NCBI RefSeq assembly: GCF_021654575.1
Contig: NZ_AP024488.1
Span: 3,309,501-3,373,500 of the forward strand
Length of the DNA stretch: 64,000 nt
DNA from: Desulfoluna limicola
Lineage (GTDB): Bacteria > Desulfobacterota > Desulfobacteria > Desulfobacterales > Desulfolunaceae
Reading direction: 5' to 3'
In this document: in pieces, positions 17,573-27,146 of the stretch
How positions within the stretch are numbered: position 1 is the stretch's first letter
How the letters are laid out: each line of letters opens with the position of its first letter
Position numbers and translations under genes: made by a program
Notes under the pieces: generated by a model
What the model was told of the DNA's origin: nothing
The model's database searches: none
What the model saw: the letters and a program-made list of their open reading frames with translations, nothing else

Positions 17573-20500
17573 TTGATATTTCCAAGGAAGCGTATTAAAT
17601 CAAAGGGTGTACCCGTTTCGGCCCCTGAGATTTTTACTGGCAACACCATTGGAAGTGACACCCGAATGGTTGAACAACTTTTGAAAGACGCTGTTTTTCT
17701 TGATCTTGAAACCCATCCTGACGGGACCCTTCTTGCTGTGGGGGCCATTCGGGGGGAATCCACATTTTCACATGGGAGCCCTTCCTCTTCAACACGCCTC
17801 ACGGACCTGGACCATTTCTGCAAGGGCGCTTCAGCCCTTGTGGGGCACAACATCTGCACACACGACGTACCGGTCATTCGTAACATTCAGGCAGATCTCG
17901 ACCTTTTTGGTCTTCCGGTCATCGACACCCTGCTTCTCTCGCCCCTGGCCTTCCCGGAAAACCCGTACCACCGGCTCGTCAAGGACTACAAACTCGTCTC
18001 GGCCAGCCGCAACGACCCGGTGGCCGATGCCCGACTTTCTGCGGAGTTGTTAAACGACGAGTTAGAGAGCTTCCGGCACATGGGAGCACAAAACATCCTG
18101 CTTCCTGCCTTTTACGCCCACGCATTTACCCGAGCTGGATCACCCTATAAAGCCATGGTCCCGCTTTTTGGAACGGAAGCCATCGAAGCCGACCTGTCTG
18201 AGGTTGAAGCCTTTGACCTTCTCTTTTCCGTCGCCAGGAACAAGGTCTGCCCCCACTCAGCCCAACGAATAACCGACCTTCAACCCGAGCCCCTCTTCTG
18301 GCCGGCAGTTGCCTACGCCCTTGCGTGGCTGACGGTGGCCGACGGCAATTCCGTGCTCCCCCCTTGGGTCCGCCACAGTTACCCTCTTGCAAAGACACTC
18401 CTCACAGCCTTGCGAGAGACCCCCTGCGGCACCAATGGCTGCCCCTATTGCGATACAGCCCACAACCCCGGCACCCAGCTTGAAAGGTATTTCGGTTTCC
18501 CTGACTTCCGTCCCCTGCCCGACGGTCGCCACCTCCAGCACGATCTGGTGCTGGCGGCCATGCAGGGGAAATCCCTCCTCGGCATCCTGCCCACCGGCGG
18601 TGGGAAGTCTCTGTGTTACCAACTCCCGGCCCTGGTGAGGTATCAGCGAAGGGGGGTCTTGTCGGTGATCCTCTCCCCCTTGCAGGCCCTTATGAAAGAT
18701 CAGGTAGACAACCTGAAAGACCGCCTCGGCACCGAGGCGGTGGGTGCGGTTTACGGGATGCTTACCCCCCAGGAGCGGGGAGCCATGTTAGAAGCCGTTC
18801 GCATGGGCGAAATCGGAATGCTCTACCTCTCCCCGGAACAGCTGAGGAACCCTTCTGTGGTGAAGGTCCTGGCCACCCGGGACATCGACTGCTGGATCTT
18901 TGACGAGGCCCACTGCCTCTCCAAGTGGGGCCACGACTTCCGGCCCGATTACCTGTACGCTTCACGCTTTATCCGGGAGACCCATCAAGGCGTTACCCCG
19001 CCCCAGATCACCTGCTACACGGCCACCGCCAAAAAAGAGGTGATCCAGGAGCTGGTGGATCACTTTAATACCGAGTTGGGGGTCACCCTGGCCCTTTTTG
19101 AAGGGGGCGTGGAGCGCGAAAACCTCACCTTTGACATCCAGATGGTGGTGGAGGCGGAAAAAGAGGAGACCATCCTGGGGCTTCTGGAAACCCACCTGGG
19201 AAGCCCCCCCGAAGGCTCAGCCATTATCTACTGCGCCACAAGGCGGCGGACCCAAACCTTTGCCGAGGCCCTCGAATCAGCCGGATGGAAGGCCGAGGCG
19301 TTCCACGGCGCCCTGCCCGCCCCGGAGAAAAAAGAGGTGCAGGATCGGTTCACCCGTGGGGAGACGCCGGTCATCGCCGCCACCAACGCCTTTGGCATGG
19401 GCATCGACAAAGACAATGTCCGCCTCGTCATTCACGCCGACATCCCGGGGTCCTTAGAGAACTACCTCCAGGAGGCAGGCCGGGCCGGACGGGACCAGAA
19501 ACAGGCGCACTGCGTCCTTCTCTATGCGGACAAGGACATCGAAACCCAGTTCGACTTCAACGCCATGTCCGAGCTCACCCAAGGGGACATCGCGAAGATC
19601 CTCAAGGAGCTGAAGGTCGCCAACGCCCATAAAGACGCCAACGGCGAGATTGTGATGACCGCTGGCGAGCTGCTGCGCCGCCACAACGTGGAGCTCTCAT
19701 TCTCCGATAACGCCGGGGACCGGGGCGACACCCTGGTGAAGGCGGCCATCTCCTGGCTGGAGCGGGCGGGCTATGTGGAAAGAAACGAAAACCGCACCTC
19801 CGTCTTCAACGGCAAGCCGGTCCATGCCAGCACCATGGACCTCTCCCACCACCTGGACCGGCTCAACCTGCCGGCCAACACCCGGCGCCTCTGGGAAGCG
19901 GTGCTCCGCATCTTTGACGGCACCAACCCGGATGAAGGCCTCAGCGCCGACGGCATCGCCGAACAGCTCGGGGCCATGGGGGTTGTCAACAAGGGGGCGT
20001 TTGAGGACTCCCGAGGGATTCTCGCGTTGGTGCACCAGATGGCCGAAGCAGGTCTGTTAACCAAAGGCGCCACCATGACCGCCTGGGTCACGGCCAAGGG
20101 GCTCAACAAGTCCAAAACGCTTCTGGATGCCCGCTGCGCTCTTGAAAAGGGGATGTTGAAAGCCCTCATGGAGGAGCACCCCGAAGGCAAGGGCGAGGCA
20201 TGGCTGCCTCTGGCCATGACCCACCTCTGTCGCAAACTGGTGGCCGACGGATTTCATGAGGCCAAAACCCCGGTCGTTCAATCCCTGTTAAAGAGCATCA
20301 GCCGGGACGGACGGGGAGAAAAGGGAGGCGCAAGCCTTGACATGCGTCACCAGCACCAGAGCCGGTTTCTTATCAAGCTGAACCGGGAGTGGGAGACCAT
20401 TGCCACCATCATGGGCCGGCGCCACAACCTCGCTTACACTCTCCTTGCGGCCATCACCGAGGCCGTGGGCGGCTCCAAAGCCCCCCAGGGGGCCCTTCTC

Positions 20501-22819
20501 GCCTCGTTTACCAGCACCGACCTGGCCGACGCCATCCGCAGGGACCTGAACCTTCACGTGGAAGAGGAGAAAATGCTCGCGGCCATGGACCGGGGCCTTC
20601 TCTTTCTCCACGAACAGGAGGTGATCACCCTTCAAAAAGGGCTCACCGTTTTCCGGCAGGCCATGACCCTGCGCCTCACCGAGGCGGCCAAAGGGCGCAA
20701 ATACTCCAAAAAAGATTTCGAGCCCCTGGTGAGCCACTACAGCCAGCGCACCTTTCAGGTCCACGTCATGAACGAATTCGCGCGCCAGGGCCTTACAAAG
20801 ATGAGCCGGGCCCTGAACCTGGTGATGGCCTACTTCTCCCTTGGCAAACGGGCCTTTATCAAGCGCTACTTCCCCGACAAAGAGGAGTTCCTCGCCCTGG
20901 CCACCGGGGAAGCCTCCTGGAAACGCATCGTCGAAGAGCTTCACAACCCGGATCAGGAGGCCATCGTCACCGCCCCGGCAGATGAGAGCCGCCTGGTCCT
21001 GGCCGGCCCCGGCTCCGGAAAAACCCGCACCATCGTCCACCGGTGCGCCCATTTGGTGAAGGTGCAGCGGGTCCGTCCCCAGTCCATCCTCGTTCTCTGC
21101 TTCAACCACGCCACCGCCGTGGAGCTGAGAAAACGCCTCCGGGACCTCGTGGCGAGCCACGCCCGGGGCATCGCCGTCATGACCTACCACGCCCTGGCCC
21201 TCTCCATCACCGGCAAAACCCCCGAGGGAAGAGGAGACACCCTCACCCAGAGCCTGGACGGGGTCATCGACGAGGCCGTAGCCATGTTAAGTGGGGGTGA
21301 CGCCCCCGAGGGGCTGGAGGCCGACACGCGCAGGGAACGCCTCCTGGGCGGCATCGAACACATTCTGGTGGATGAGTATCAAGACATCGACGGCCGCCAG
21401 TACAAGCTGGTGGCGGCCCTGGCAGGAAAAAACAAAATCGACGGGGACGGCAGGCTCTCCCTGTTTGCCGTGGGAGACGACGACCAGGCGATCTACGGGT
21501 TCCGGGACGCCAGCGTCACCTACATCAAGGATTTCCAGAGCGACTACCAGGCCCAGACCAGCCACCTGGTGGAGAACTACCGCTCCACCACCCGCATCAT
21601 CGATGCCGCCAACGCCCTCATCGGGGAAAACCACGCCCGCATGAAAGCGGACCTCCCCCTCACCGTAAACAAAGCGCGCCAGGAGGCCCCGAAAGGAGGC
21701 CGGTGGGAGGCCCTCGACCCTGAGACCAAAGGCCACGTCCGCATCGTTTCGGCACAAAGCGTCTCCGACCAGGCCCGGTTCATCGCCACAGACATCCAAC
21801 GACTCCTCGCCCTGGACCCGGACACCACCCCATCGGACATCGCCGTCTTCTCCCGCACCGGCATGGACCACGCCCCCCTCTCCCTGGTCCGCACCGCCCT
21901 GAATGCGGAAAAGCTCGCCGTCTCGCTCTCCCTCTCCGGCGGTACCGGATTCTCCATCACCCGGACCCGGGAGTTCCTGAGCGCCACAGCCTGGCTGAAT
22001 ACCCACAAAACCCAACGCTTCACCGCCACCGCCCTGTCCGACCAACTCACCGCCCAAGGCCTCCTCACCCCCGAAGGCCCCGGAGTGAGGTTTCTTATCG
22101 AAACGTTAAGGGACTGGGAAACTCAGACTGCGAACTCCCGCCAACAGGCCGGTCACCTCATTGATTTCCTCCACACCGCCGCCCACGAAGATCGCCGCGA
22201 AAAACGCAGCGGCAAAGGTGCTTTCCTGAGCACCGCCCACGGCGCCAAAGGCCTGGAGTTCAAGCACGTCTACGTCCTGGACGGAGGCTGGCCACACCGC
22301 CCCCAAGAGATCGAAGAAGAACGCCGCCTCTACTACGTCGCCATGACCCGCGCCATGGAAACCCTTACCCTCTTTTCCCTTGGAAAAAGCGAAAATCCCC
22401 ACATCGTCCCTGTCAGAAAAGCCCCCCACATGCCTTGCACCGCTCCACCCAGCCCCCGACTACCCGACCTGCGCTACCAGATCATCGGCATGGACCACCT
22501 CTTCCTCGACTTTGCCGGTCGCATGATCCCCCAAGCCCCCATCCACAAGGCCCTTGCGGCCCTCACCGTAGGCGAGGAGCTCAGCCTCGCCACCCGCAAA
22601 GGCGTCACCGGGCTCTGGAAAGACGAAAAAATCCTCGCCCGTCTCTCAGCCGAAGGCACCGCCCACTGGCGCCCCCTTCTCACCACCCTCCACTCCCTCA
22701 CCGTCATCGCCATGGTCCGCCGCTCCCGCGACGACGTCACAGACCCCTCGTTTGCGGCATCCCTCAAATGCGACACCTGGGAAATTCCGATCTGCGAGGC
22801 GGTGTTCCAGCGGGCGTAA
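17573..22819 (+). CDS. Giant fusion: DEDD exonuclease + RecQ helicase + UvrD/Rep helicase
   Basis: A 1748-residue protein. Residues about 38-170 are a DnaQ-like 3'-5' exonuclease (VFLDLETH, GHNICTHDVPVI, PVADARLSAELL; Asn replaces the usual HxAxxD His). Residues 293-302 hold a short Cys cluster (CGTNGCPYC). Residues about 325-700 are a RecQ helicase (LPTGGGKSLCYQ, DEAHCLSKWGHDFRPDY, GMGIDKDNVR, EAGRAGRD). Residues about 1115-1600 are a UvrD-type helicase (GPGSGKT, VDEYQDID, GDDDQAIYGF, ENYRST, STAHGAKGLEFKHV, YYVAMTRA). The first codon is TTG; an ATG at 17666 is an alternative that keeps all domains. Single-gene unit with no partner. Likely acts in recombinational repair or defence against foreign DNA; neither can be decided from sequence. 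Confidence 0.9.
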   Translation: MIFPRKRIKSKGVPVSAPEIFTGNTIGSDTRMVEQLLKDAVFLDLETHPDGTLLAVGAIRGESTFSHGSPSSSTRLTDLDHFCKGASALVGHNICTHDVPVIRNIQADLDLFGLPVIDTLLLSPLAFPENPYHRLVKDYKLVSASRNDPVADARLSAELLNDELESFRHMGAQNILLPAFYAHAFTRAGSPYKAMVPLFGTEAIEADLSEVEAFDLLFSVARNKVCPHSAQRITDLQPEPLFWPAVAYALAWLTVADGNSVLPPWVRHSYPLAKTLLTALRETPCGTNGCPYCDTAHNPGTQLERYFGFPDFRPLPDGRHLQHDLVLAAMQGKSLLGILPTGGGKSLCYQLPALVRYQRRGVLSVILSPLQALMKDQVDNLKDRLGTEAVGAVYGMLTPQERGAMLEAVRMGEIGMLYLSPEQLRNPSVVKVLATRDIDCWIFDEAHCLSKWGHDFRPDYLYASRFIRETHQGVTPPQITCYTATAKKEVIQELVDHFNTELGVTLALFEGGVERENLTFDIQMVVEAEKEETILGLLETHLGSPPEGSAIIYCATRRRTQTFAEALESAGWKAEAFHGALPAPEKKEVQDRFTRGETPVIAATNAFGMGIDKDNVRLVIHADIPGSLENYLQEAGRAGRDQKQAHCVLLYADKDIETQFDFNAMSELTQGDIAKILKELKVANAHKDANGEIVMTAGELLRRHNVELSFSDNAGDRGDTLVKAAISWLERAGYVERNENRTSVFNGKPVHASTMDLSHHLDRLNLPANTRRLWEAVLRIFDGTNPDEGLSADGIAEQLGAMGVVNKGAFEDSRGILALVHQMAEAGLLTKGATMTAWVTAKGLNKSKTLLDARCALEKGMLKALMEEHPEGKGEAWLPLAMTHLCRKLVADGFHEAKTPVVQSLLKSISRDGRGEKGGASLDMRHQHQSRFLIKLNREWETIATIMGRRHNLAYTLLAAITEAVGGSKAPQGALLASFTSTDLADAIRRDLNLHVEEEKMLAAMDRGLLFLHEQEVITLQKGLTVFRQAMTLRLTEAAKGRKYSKKDFEPLVSHYSQRTFQVHVMNEFARQGLTKMSRALNLVMAYFSLGKRAFIKRYFPDKEEFLALATGEASWKRIVEELHNPDQEAIVTAPADESRLVLAGPGSGKTRTIVHRCAHLVKVQRVRPQSILVLCFNHATAVELRKRLRDLVASHARGIAVMTYHALALSITGKTPEGRGDTLTQSLDGVIDEAVAMLSGGDAPEGLEADTRRERLLGGIEHILVDEYQDIDGRQYKLVAALAGKNKIDGDGRLSLFAVGDDDQAIYGFRDASVTYIKDFQSDYQAQTSHLVENYRSTTRIIDAANALIGENHARMKADLPLTVNKARQEAPKGGRWEALDPETKGHVRIVSAQSVSDQARFIATDIQRLLALDPDTTPSDIAVFSRTGMDHAPLSLVRTALNAEKLAVSLSLSGGTGFSITRTREFLSATAWLNTHKTQRFTATALSDQLTAQGLLTPEGPGVRFLIETLRDWETQTANSRQQAGHLIDFLHTAAHEDRREKRSGKGAFLSTAHGAKGLEFKHVYVLDGGWPHRPQEIEEERRLYYVAMTRAMETLTLFSLGKSENPHIVPVRKAPHMPCTAPPSPRLPDLRYQIIGMDHLFLDFAGRMIPQAPIHKALAALTVGEELSLATRKGVTGLWKDEKILARLSAEGTAHWRPLLTTLHSLTVIAMVRRSRDDVTDPSFAASLKCDTWEIPICEAVFQRA

Positions 22820-22839
22820 GCAACGTGGCACAAACGAAC

Positions 22840-22888
22840 AAAAAGCGGCCTCCGGCGGCGAGGTGAGCCACCTCGAAAGCGGGTTGCA
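22840..22888 (+). repeat. Repeat A, partial copy downstream of the fusion helicase
   Basis: AAAAAGCGGCCTCCGGCGGC followed by GAGGTGAGCCACCTC and GAAAGCGGGTTGC, starting 21 bp after the stop codon. The distal hairpins are absent. Confidence 0.85.
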
Positions 22889-23495
22889 AAAACAATATAA
22901 CTACAGATAAAAAGCGATGCGGTGCTACGACGGTGCGCAAGCGCACCCGACCTCACATCCGCCACACCGACGGTCACGCGTCAAACCGTGGGGTGTGCGT
23001 GCGCACCATTTGCCTTCAAAACCAAAATCCTTTTCCATTCTTATCCAGTGTAAGCAAACGTAGTTTGCCTGTCCCCTATCCCCTTAAAAGCCATTCGCCT
23101 GTTTCACCGATGCTACATTGCTATTGGTTAAGGCGTATGCCGCCTTTTTTTTGCAATGCATGGGGTTGTCCCGACAGCCTTACACCACAGATCCATTCCT
23201 CTTTTTTTTACTAACAAATAAGCAAACAAAGAATCACTTTACCCAGAATACATCATAAAAAAGTCACTGCCTGATGTAGCGATCATGCACCCACCATGAA
23301 AGAAACAGCCATATGACACTCCAAAAATTGAGCATAATAGCATCATTACTCAACAGCCATCACTATGCGAATCTATTACTCAACATCACTCATCAATGAG
23401 CACACAAATACTTTCAAATATTTCCCCAGGAGGCCTCAAAACATCGCCACAAATACCCGTAATCACACTTTAATATTTATATGCTAATTACACCC
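22889..23495. other. AT-rich intergenic region upstream of the hemC-ect operon
   Basis: No gene supported. A GTGCGC-AA-GCGCAC hairpin lies at 22933-22946. From about 23000 the base composition turns strongly AT-rich compared with the flanking genes and stays so into the first half of hemC. Confidence 0.5.
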
Positions 23496-23524
23496 TTGAG
23501 TTTTTGAATTATTTAAGCTATAAT
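23496..23524 (+). promoter_or_regulatory. Sigma70-type promoter of the hemC-ectABC-ask operon
   Basis: -35 TTGAGT (23496-23501), 17-bp spacer, -10 TATAAT (23519-23524, perfect). Predicted transcription would start near 23531, leaving a leader of about 104 nt. Confidence 0.65.
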
Positions 23525-23567
23525 CTCTACTCATAAACCAAACACATAGTAACACTAAAAGTTATTC

Positions 23568-23596
23568 GCAGCCTTGTTATTTCAAGGCATCGCTGC
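23568..23596 (+). promoter_or_regulatory. Hairpin in the hemC leader
   Basis: Nested stems GCAG/CTGC and CCTTG/CAAGG form a hairpin in the predicted 5' leader, 38 nt before the hemC ATG. A run of eight T follows at 23614-23621, too far away for a standard terminator, but an attenuator or leader structure is possible. Confidence 0.35.
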
Positions 23597-23634
23597 GTAT
23601 CACAACGAGTACGTTTTTTTTGATAAGGGCAAAC

Positions 23635-24588
23635 ATGCACATATTAAAAATCGGTTCAAGAAAAAGTGACCTTGCGACATGGCAGGCACGAACCGTTTCA
23701 GAGAGCCTTAAAAAACAAGGAATTAACTCTGAGATCGTTCAAATCGAGACACGAGGTGACCGAATCCAGAACACCCCCATCGCAGCCATCGGCGGCCGGG
23801 GCGTCTTTACCGAGGCAATTGAAAAGCAGCTTCTCAACGGGGGCATAGACATCGCTGTCCACAGCGCCAAGGACATGCCATCTCAAATTGACGAGAAATT
23901 CACGTTAATTGCATTCACAAAAAGAGAAAAATCACATGATGTTATCATAAGCAATAATACAAACCTAAATATTGAAAACAAAGAACATAAAATCACAATA
24001 GGCACATCCTCTGTAAGACGGATTGCCATGCTAAATCATTACTACCCACACACACACACAGTAGAAATGAGAGGCAACCTGCAGACGCGGGTTAAAAAAA
24101 TGGAAGCGGGGCAGTGCGACGCGCTGATGCTGGCCTACGCCGGGGTCAAACGCATGGGATACGACTCCCTGGTTGTCCACACCTTTCCCGAAGACCGGTT
24201 TACCCCGGCAGTGGGCCAGGGGGCCCTTGCCATTGAGGCCCCCGCCACCATGGATGAGGACCTCAAGCAAAGGATCCGGGCCTGTCTGAACCACGACGAG
24301 ACGGAGTCCCTGCTCCTTACAGAGCGTGCCTTTCTCCGGGAGTTGCAAGGCGGATGCAGCATCCCGGTGTTTGCCCTCGCACAGGCCATCGATGGGGACA
24401 CCCTCCGCCTCACCGGCGGGCTCATCAGCCTGGACGGGACCCAGGTCATCCGGCGAACGGACACCGCCCCCACCTGCGACGGCGTCCACCTGGGCCGCTC
24501 GCTGGGGAGATACATCCTGGACAACAAGGGCAGCGAGCTGCTCCACGAGATCCGAACCATTCAATCCAAACAGCAAAACACCGCTTAA
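23635..24588 (+). CDS. hemC: Hydroxymethylbilane synthase (porphobilinogen deaminase)
   Basis: Condenses four porphobilinogens into hydroxymethylbilane in tetrapyrrole synthesis. About 317 residues from ATG 23635, preceded by AAGG at 7 nt; an in-frame TTG 15 bp upstream is less likely. Diagnostic stretches are LKIGSRKSDLATWQ, AVHSAKDMPS (catalytic Asp), GTSSVRRIAML and RGNLQTR (substrate-binding arginines) and LQGGCSIPV (dipyrromethane-cofactor Cys). The usual GGKGLF loop reads GGRGVF. It heads the ectoine cluster, an unexpected partner, with only 52 bp to ectA. The first half (to about 24060) is AT-rich and the second half GC-rich, an unusual switch within one gene. Confidence 0.93.
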   Translation: MHILKIGSRKSDLATWQARTVSESLKKQGINSEIVQIETRGDRIQNTPIAAIGGRGVFTEAIEKQLLNGGIDIAVHSAKDMPSQIDEKFTLIAFTKREKSHDVIISNNTNLNIENKEHKITIGTSSVRRIAMLNHYYPHTHTVEMRGNLQTRVKKMEAGQCDALMLAYAGVKRMGYDSLVVHTFPEDRFTPAVGQGALAIEAPATMDEDLKQRIRACLNHDETESLLLTERAFLRELQGGCSIPVFALAQAIDGDTLRLTGGLISLDGTQVIRRTDTAPTCDGVHLGRSLGRYILDNKGSELLHEIRTIQSKQQNTA

Positions 24589-24640
24589 AACACGGGAATT
24601 CGCCGTTATTTTTTGCACACCAAACCAAAGGGAGGATACT

Positions 24641-25153
24641 TTGTCAGTCCAATCCAGCCAGAGCCGAGACGAGGTCGTGCTTCGTCACCCTGGCGCAGAA
24701 GATGGAAACCAACTCTGGGAAATCACCAAACGTTCAGAAACCCTTGACCTGAACTCACCCTACCACTACCTGCTCATGTGCCGGCACTTCGCCGCCTCCT
24801 CCGTGGTTGCCGAAGTCAACGGAAGAATTGCGGGTTTTGTCACAGCCTACATCCCGCCGGAAAGCAGTGACACCCTCTTTGTGTGGCAAGTGGCTGTGGA
24901 CCGGAAGTTCCGCGGCCAGGGCCTCGCCAGGAAGATGCTGGCATTTGCTTTTCACCACCCCCAACGCCCGCTTTCGTATCTTGAAGCAACCATCACCCCG
25001 TCAAATACCGCCTCAATCTGTCTCTTCACAGCTGCGGCCCAAGACCTGGACGCTCCGTTTGCATTCAACGAGACCTTCTTCTCGCAAAAGAATTTCGGTT
25101 CAGCCGAACACGAATGCGAAATGTTGTTTCGCATCGGCCCCATAGGTCTCTAA
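24641..25153 (+). CDS. ectA: L-2,4-diaminobutyric acid acetyltransferase (ectoine step 2)
   Basis: Acetylates 2,4-diaminobutyrate with acetyl-CoA. 170 residues, a usual EctA length. The start is TTG 24641, supported by a strong GGAGG 5 nt upstream; no better ATG lies in frame. Family signatures are LDLNSPYHYLLMCRHFAASSVVAE, DTLFVWQVAVD, RGQGLARKML (GNAT acetyl-CoA loop), EATITPSNTAS and a C-terminal RIGPI. Second gene of the hemC-ectABC-ask operon; ectB follows after 121 bp. The TTG start may limit translation. Confidence 0.95.
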   Translation: MSVQSSQSRDEVVLRHPGAEDGNQLWEITKRSETLDLNSPYHYLLMCRHFAASSVVAEVNGRIAGFVTAYIPPESSDTLFVWQVAVDRKFRGQGLARKMLAFAFHHPQRPLSYLEATITPSNTASICLFTAAAQDLDAPFAFNETFFSQKNFGSAEHECEMLFRIGPIGL

Positions 25154-25274
25154 CGCCTCCGAACACCATTCCCCACACCAGGACAAAATTTAACGGATGA
25201 CGGCACCCCCATGCCAACCCGTTGTGATTTATGACCCGCACTTACAGGTGCGTCCAACATCAGGAGAAATAAAC

Positions 25275-26555
25275 ATGAGAATTTTCGAGCAATTGGAATC
25301 CAAGGTCCGAGGCTACGTCCGCTCATTTCCCGTCATTTTTGAATCATCAAAGGGTGCCACGATGACCGACGAAACCGGCAGAGAGTACATTGACTTTTTC
25401 GCCGGTGCCGGCACCCTCAACTACGGACACAACAACCAGGCCATCAACGACGCTCTGATGGCCTACCTCCAGAAGGACGGTGTGGTCCACGGCCTGGACA
25501 TGGCCACCACAGCAAAAAAAGAGTTTCTGACCAAATTCAGCGAAACCATTCTGGAGCCCCGAAACATGGAGTACAAGGTACAGTTTACAGGGCCCACCGG
25601 CACCAACTCGGTTGAGTCTGCCATCAAGCTGGCCCGCATGATCAAGGGGCGGTCCAACATCGTTGCCTTTACCAATGCCTACCACGGCCTCACCATGGGT
25701 TCCCTGGCCATCACCGGCAACACCTTCTACCGCGATGAGGCCCATATCAGCCGGTCCAACGTGAGCTTTCTGCCCTTTGACGGGTACATGGACGACCAGT
25801 TCGACAGCCTCGCATACTTCCGCAAGCTCCTCGAGGATGGCAGCAGCGGGCTGGACCTTCCGTCGGCCGTCATCGTGGAAACGATCCAGGCGGAAGGGGG
25901 CATCAACGTGGCCAGCGTGGAGTGGCTCCGGGGCCTCGCCCAGCTCTGCTATGAGTTCGACATCCTGCTTATCATCGACGACATTCAGGTGGGCAACGGC
26001 CGAAGCGGTGATTTCTTCAGTTTCGAAGAGGCGGGAATCAAGCCCGACATGGTCACCCTGTCCAAATCCATCGGTGCGGGCCTGCCCCTTGCCCTGCTGC
26101 TGATCCGATCGGATCTCGACCAGTGGAAGCCCGGAGAACACACCGGCACCTTCCGGGGCAACAACCTCGCCTTCGTGGCATCCACCGAAGCCCTTGCGTA
26201 TTGGGATACCCTGGAACTCAGCAACGCGGTGAGGCACAAGTCCGACATCCTCAAGGCGGAACTGGAAAAAATTGCGGAAAAATACCCCTCGCTCCACGCC
26301 GATGTCCGGGGCCGGGGCCTCATCTACGGTCTCGAAGTCAAAGAGCTGGGCCTCAGCTCACAGATCAGCGAACGCTGCTTTGAGAACGGGCTCATCATCG
26401 AGCTGGCGGGTGCCGATGACCAGGTCATCAAATTTCTGCCGCCCCTGATCATCGATGAAGAAAAACTGTTGAAAGGCATTGCCATCGTGGACCAGTCCAT
26501 CGGCGAAATCCTGGAAGAACGCAAAGAACGCATGAGCGGGGAGATGTCATTATGA
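25275..26555 (+). CDS. ectB: Diaminobutyrate--2-oxoglutarate transaminase (ectoine step 1)
   Basis: PLP aminotransferase that makes 2,4-diaminobutyrate from aspartate semialdehyde with glutamate as amino donor. 426 residues from ATG 25275, chosen for the AGGAG 8 nt upstream and because EctB proteins begin with MRIFEQLESKVRGYVRSFP. Class III motifs include FFAGAGTLNYGHNN, FTNAYHGLTMGS, IIDDIQVGNGRSG (PLP-ring Asp) and TLSKSIGAGLPLAL with the Schiff-base Lys. It overlaps ectC by 4 bp (ATGA), indicating translational coupling. Confidence 0.97.
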   Translation: MRIFEQLESKVRGYVRSFPVIFESSKGATMTDETGREYIDFFAGAGTLNYGHNNQAINDALMAYLQKDGVVHGLDMATTAKKEFLTKFSETILEPRNMEYKVQFTGPTGTNSVESAIKLARMIKGRSNIVAFTNAYHGLTMGSLAITGNTFYRDEAHISRSNVSFLPFDGYMDDQFDSLAYFRKLLEDGSSGLDLPSAVIVETIQAEGGINVASVEWLRGLAQLCYEFDILLIIDDIQVGNGRSGDFFSFEEAGIKPDMVTLSKSIGAGLPLALLLIRSDLDQWKPGEHTGTFRGNNLAFVASTEALAYWDTLELSNAVRHKSDILKAELEKIAEKYPSLHADVRGRGLIYGLEVKELGLSSQISERCFENGLIIELAGADDQVIKFLPPLIIDEEKLLKGIAIVDQSIGEILEERKERMSGEMSL

Positions 26556-26941
26556 TTGTAAGAACATTACGGGAGATCATCGGAACAGAACGGGATGTTC
26601 AGGCGGAGACCGGCACCTGGGCCAGCCGGCGGATGCTTCTGAAAAAAGACGGCATGGGATTCTCCTTCCACGAAACCACCATTTACAAAGGGACCGAGAC
26701 CCTCATCTGGTACAAGAACCACCTCGAAGCAGTCTACTGCGTTGGGGGCCGGGGAGAGCTGGAGGTGCTGGAGACAGGGGAGGTCTTCCCCATCGAAAAC
26801 GGCACCATGTACGCCCTGAACGGGCATGAGAAGCACCACCTCCGGGCCTTTGAAGAGATGCGACTCGTCTGCGTCTTCAACCCGCCCCTCACCGGGGAAG
26901 AGGTCCATGACAGCGAAGGTGTCTACCCTGTTCTGGAGTGA
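26552..26941 (+). CDS. ectC: L-ectoine synthase
   Basis: Cupin-fold cyclase that dehydrates N-gamma-acetyl-diaminobutyrate to ectoine, a compatible solute. 129 residues, typical length. Signatures: MIVRTL start, GTWASRRMLLKKDGMGFSFHETTIY, HLEAVYCVGGRGE and LNGHEKHHLR, which include the metal-binding cupin residues. No ectoine hydroxylase (ectD) follows, so the pathway visible here ends at ectoine. Confidence 0.97.
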   Translation: MIVRTLREIIGTERDVQAETGTWASRRMLLKKDGMGFSFHETTIYKGTETLIWYKNHLEAVYCVGGRGELEVLETGEVFPIENGTMYALNGHEKHHLRAFEEMRLVCVFNPPLTGEEVHDSEGVYPVLE

Positions 26942-27035
26942 CAGGCCAGATGCATAAGGCGGAAATAGGCTTCCGGTCACCCTGCGGAGGCCTGATTTCA
27001 GCCAATTCACGGGCATTGGTTTTGACAAACAGGCG

Positions 27036-27083
27036 TCGGCTGCCAGCCCTGGGGGGACCAGATGACTCCCCCCGGGCAGCCGA
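27036..27083 (+). promoter_or_regulatory. Strong intercistronic hairpin between ectC and ask
   Basis: Outer stem TCGGCTGCC / GGCAGCCGA (27036-27044 with 27075-27083), inner stem GGGGGGA / TCCCCCC. No U run follows, so it is more likely an mRNA-stability or processing element than a terminator. It sits 63 nt before the ask start codon. Confidence 0.5.
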
Positions 27084-27146
27084 AACCAACGTGTTGCCTC
27101 GGTGCAACCCATGACAGGCGAGACAAACAGCATCAAAGGAAATACA

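Noticed and set aside
20288..21190. Minus-strand open frame within the fusion helicase
   Set aside because: Lies wholly inside the RecQ-UvrD reading frame and lacks a protein-like pattern.
23568..23621. Hairpin plus T8 upstream of hemC considered as an intrinsic terminator
   Set aside because: The T run starts 17 nt after the stem, too far for termination; kept only as a possible leader structure.
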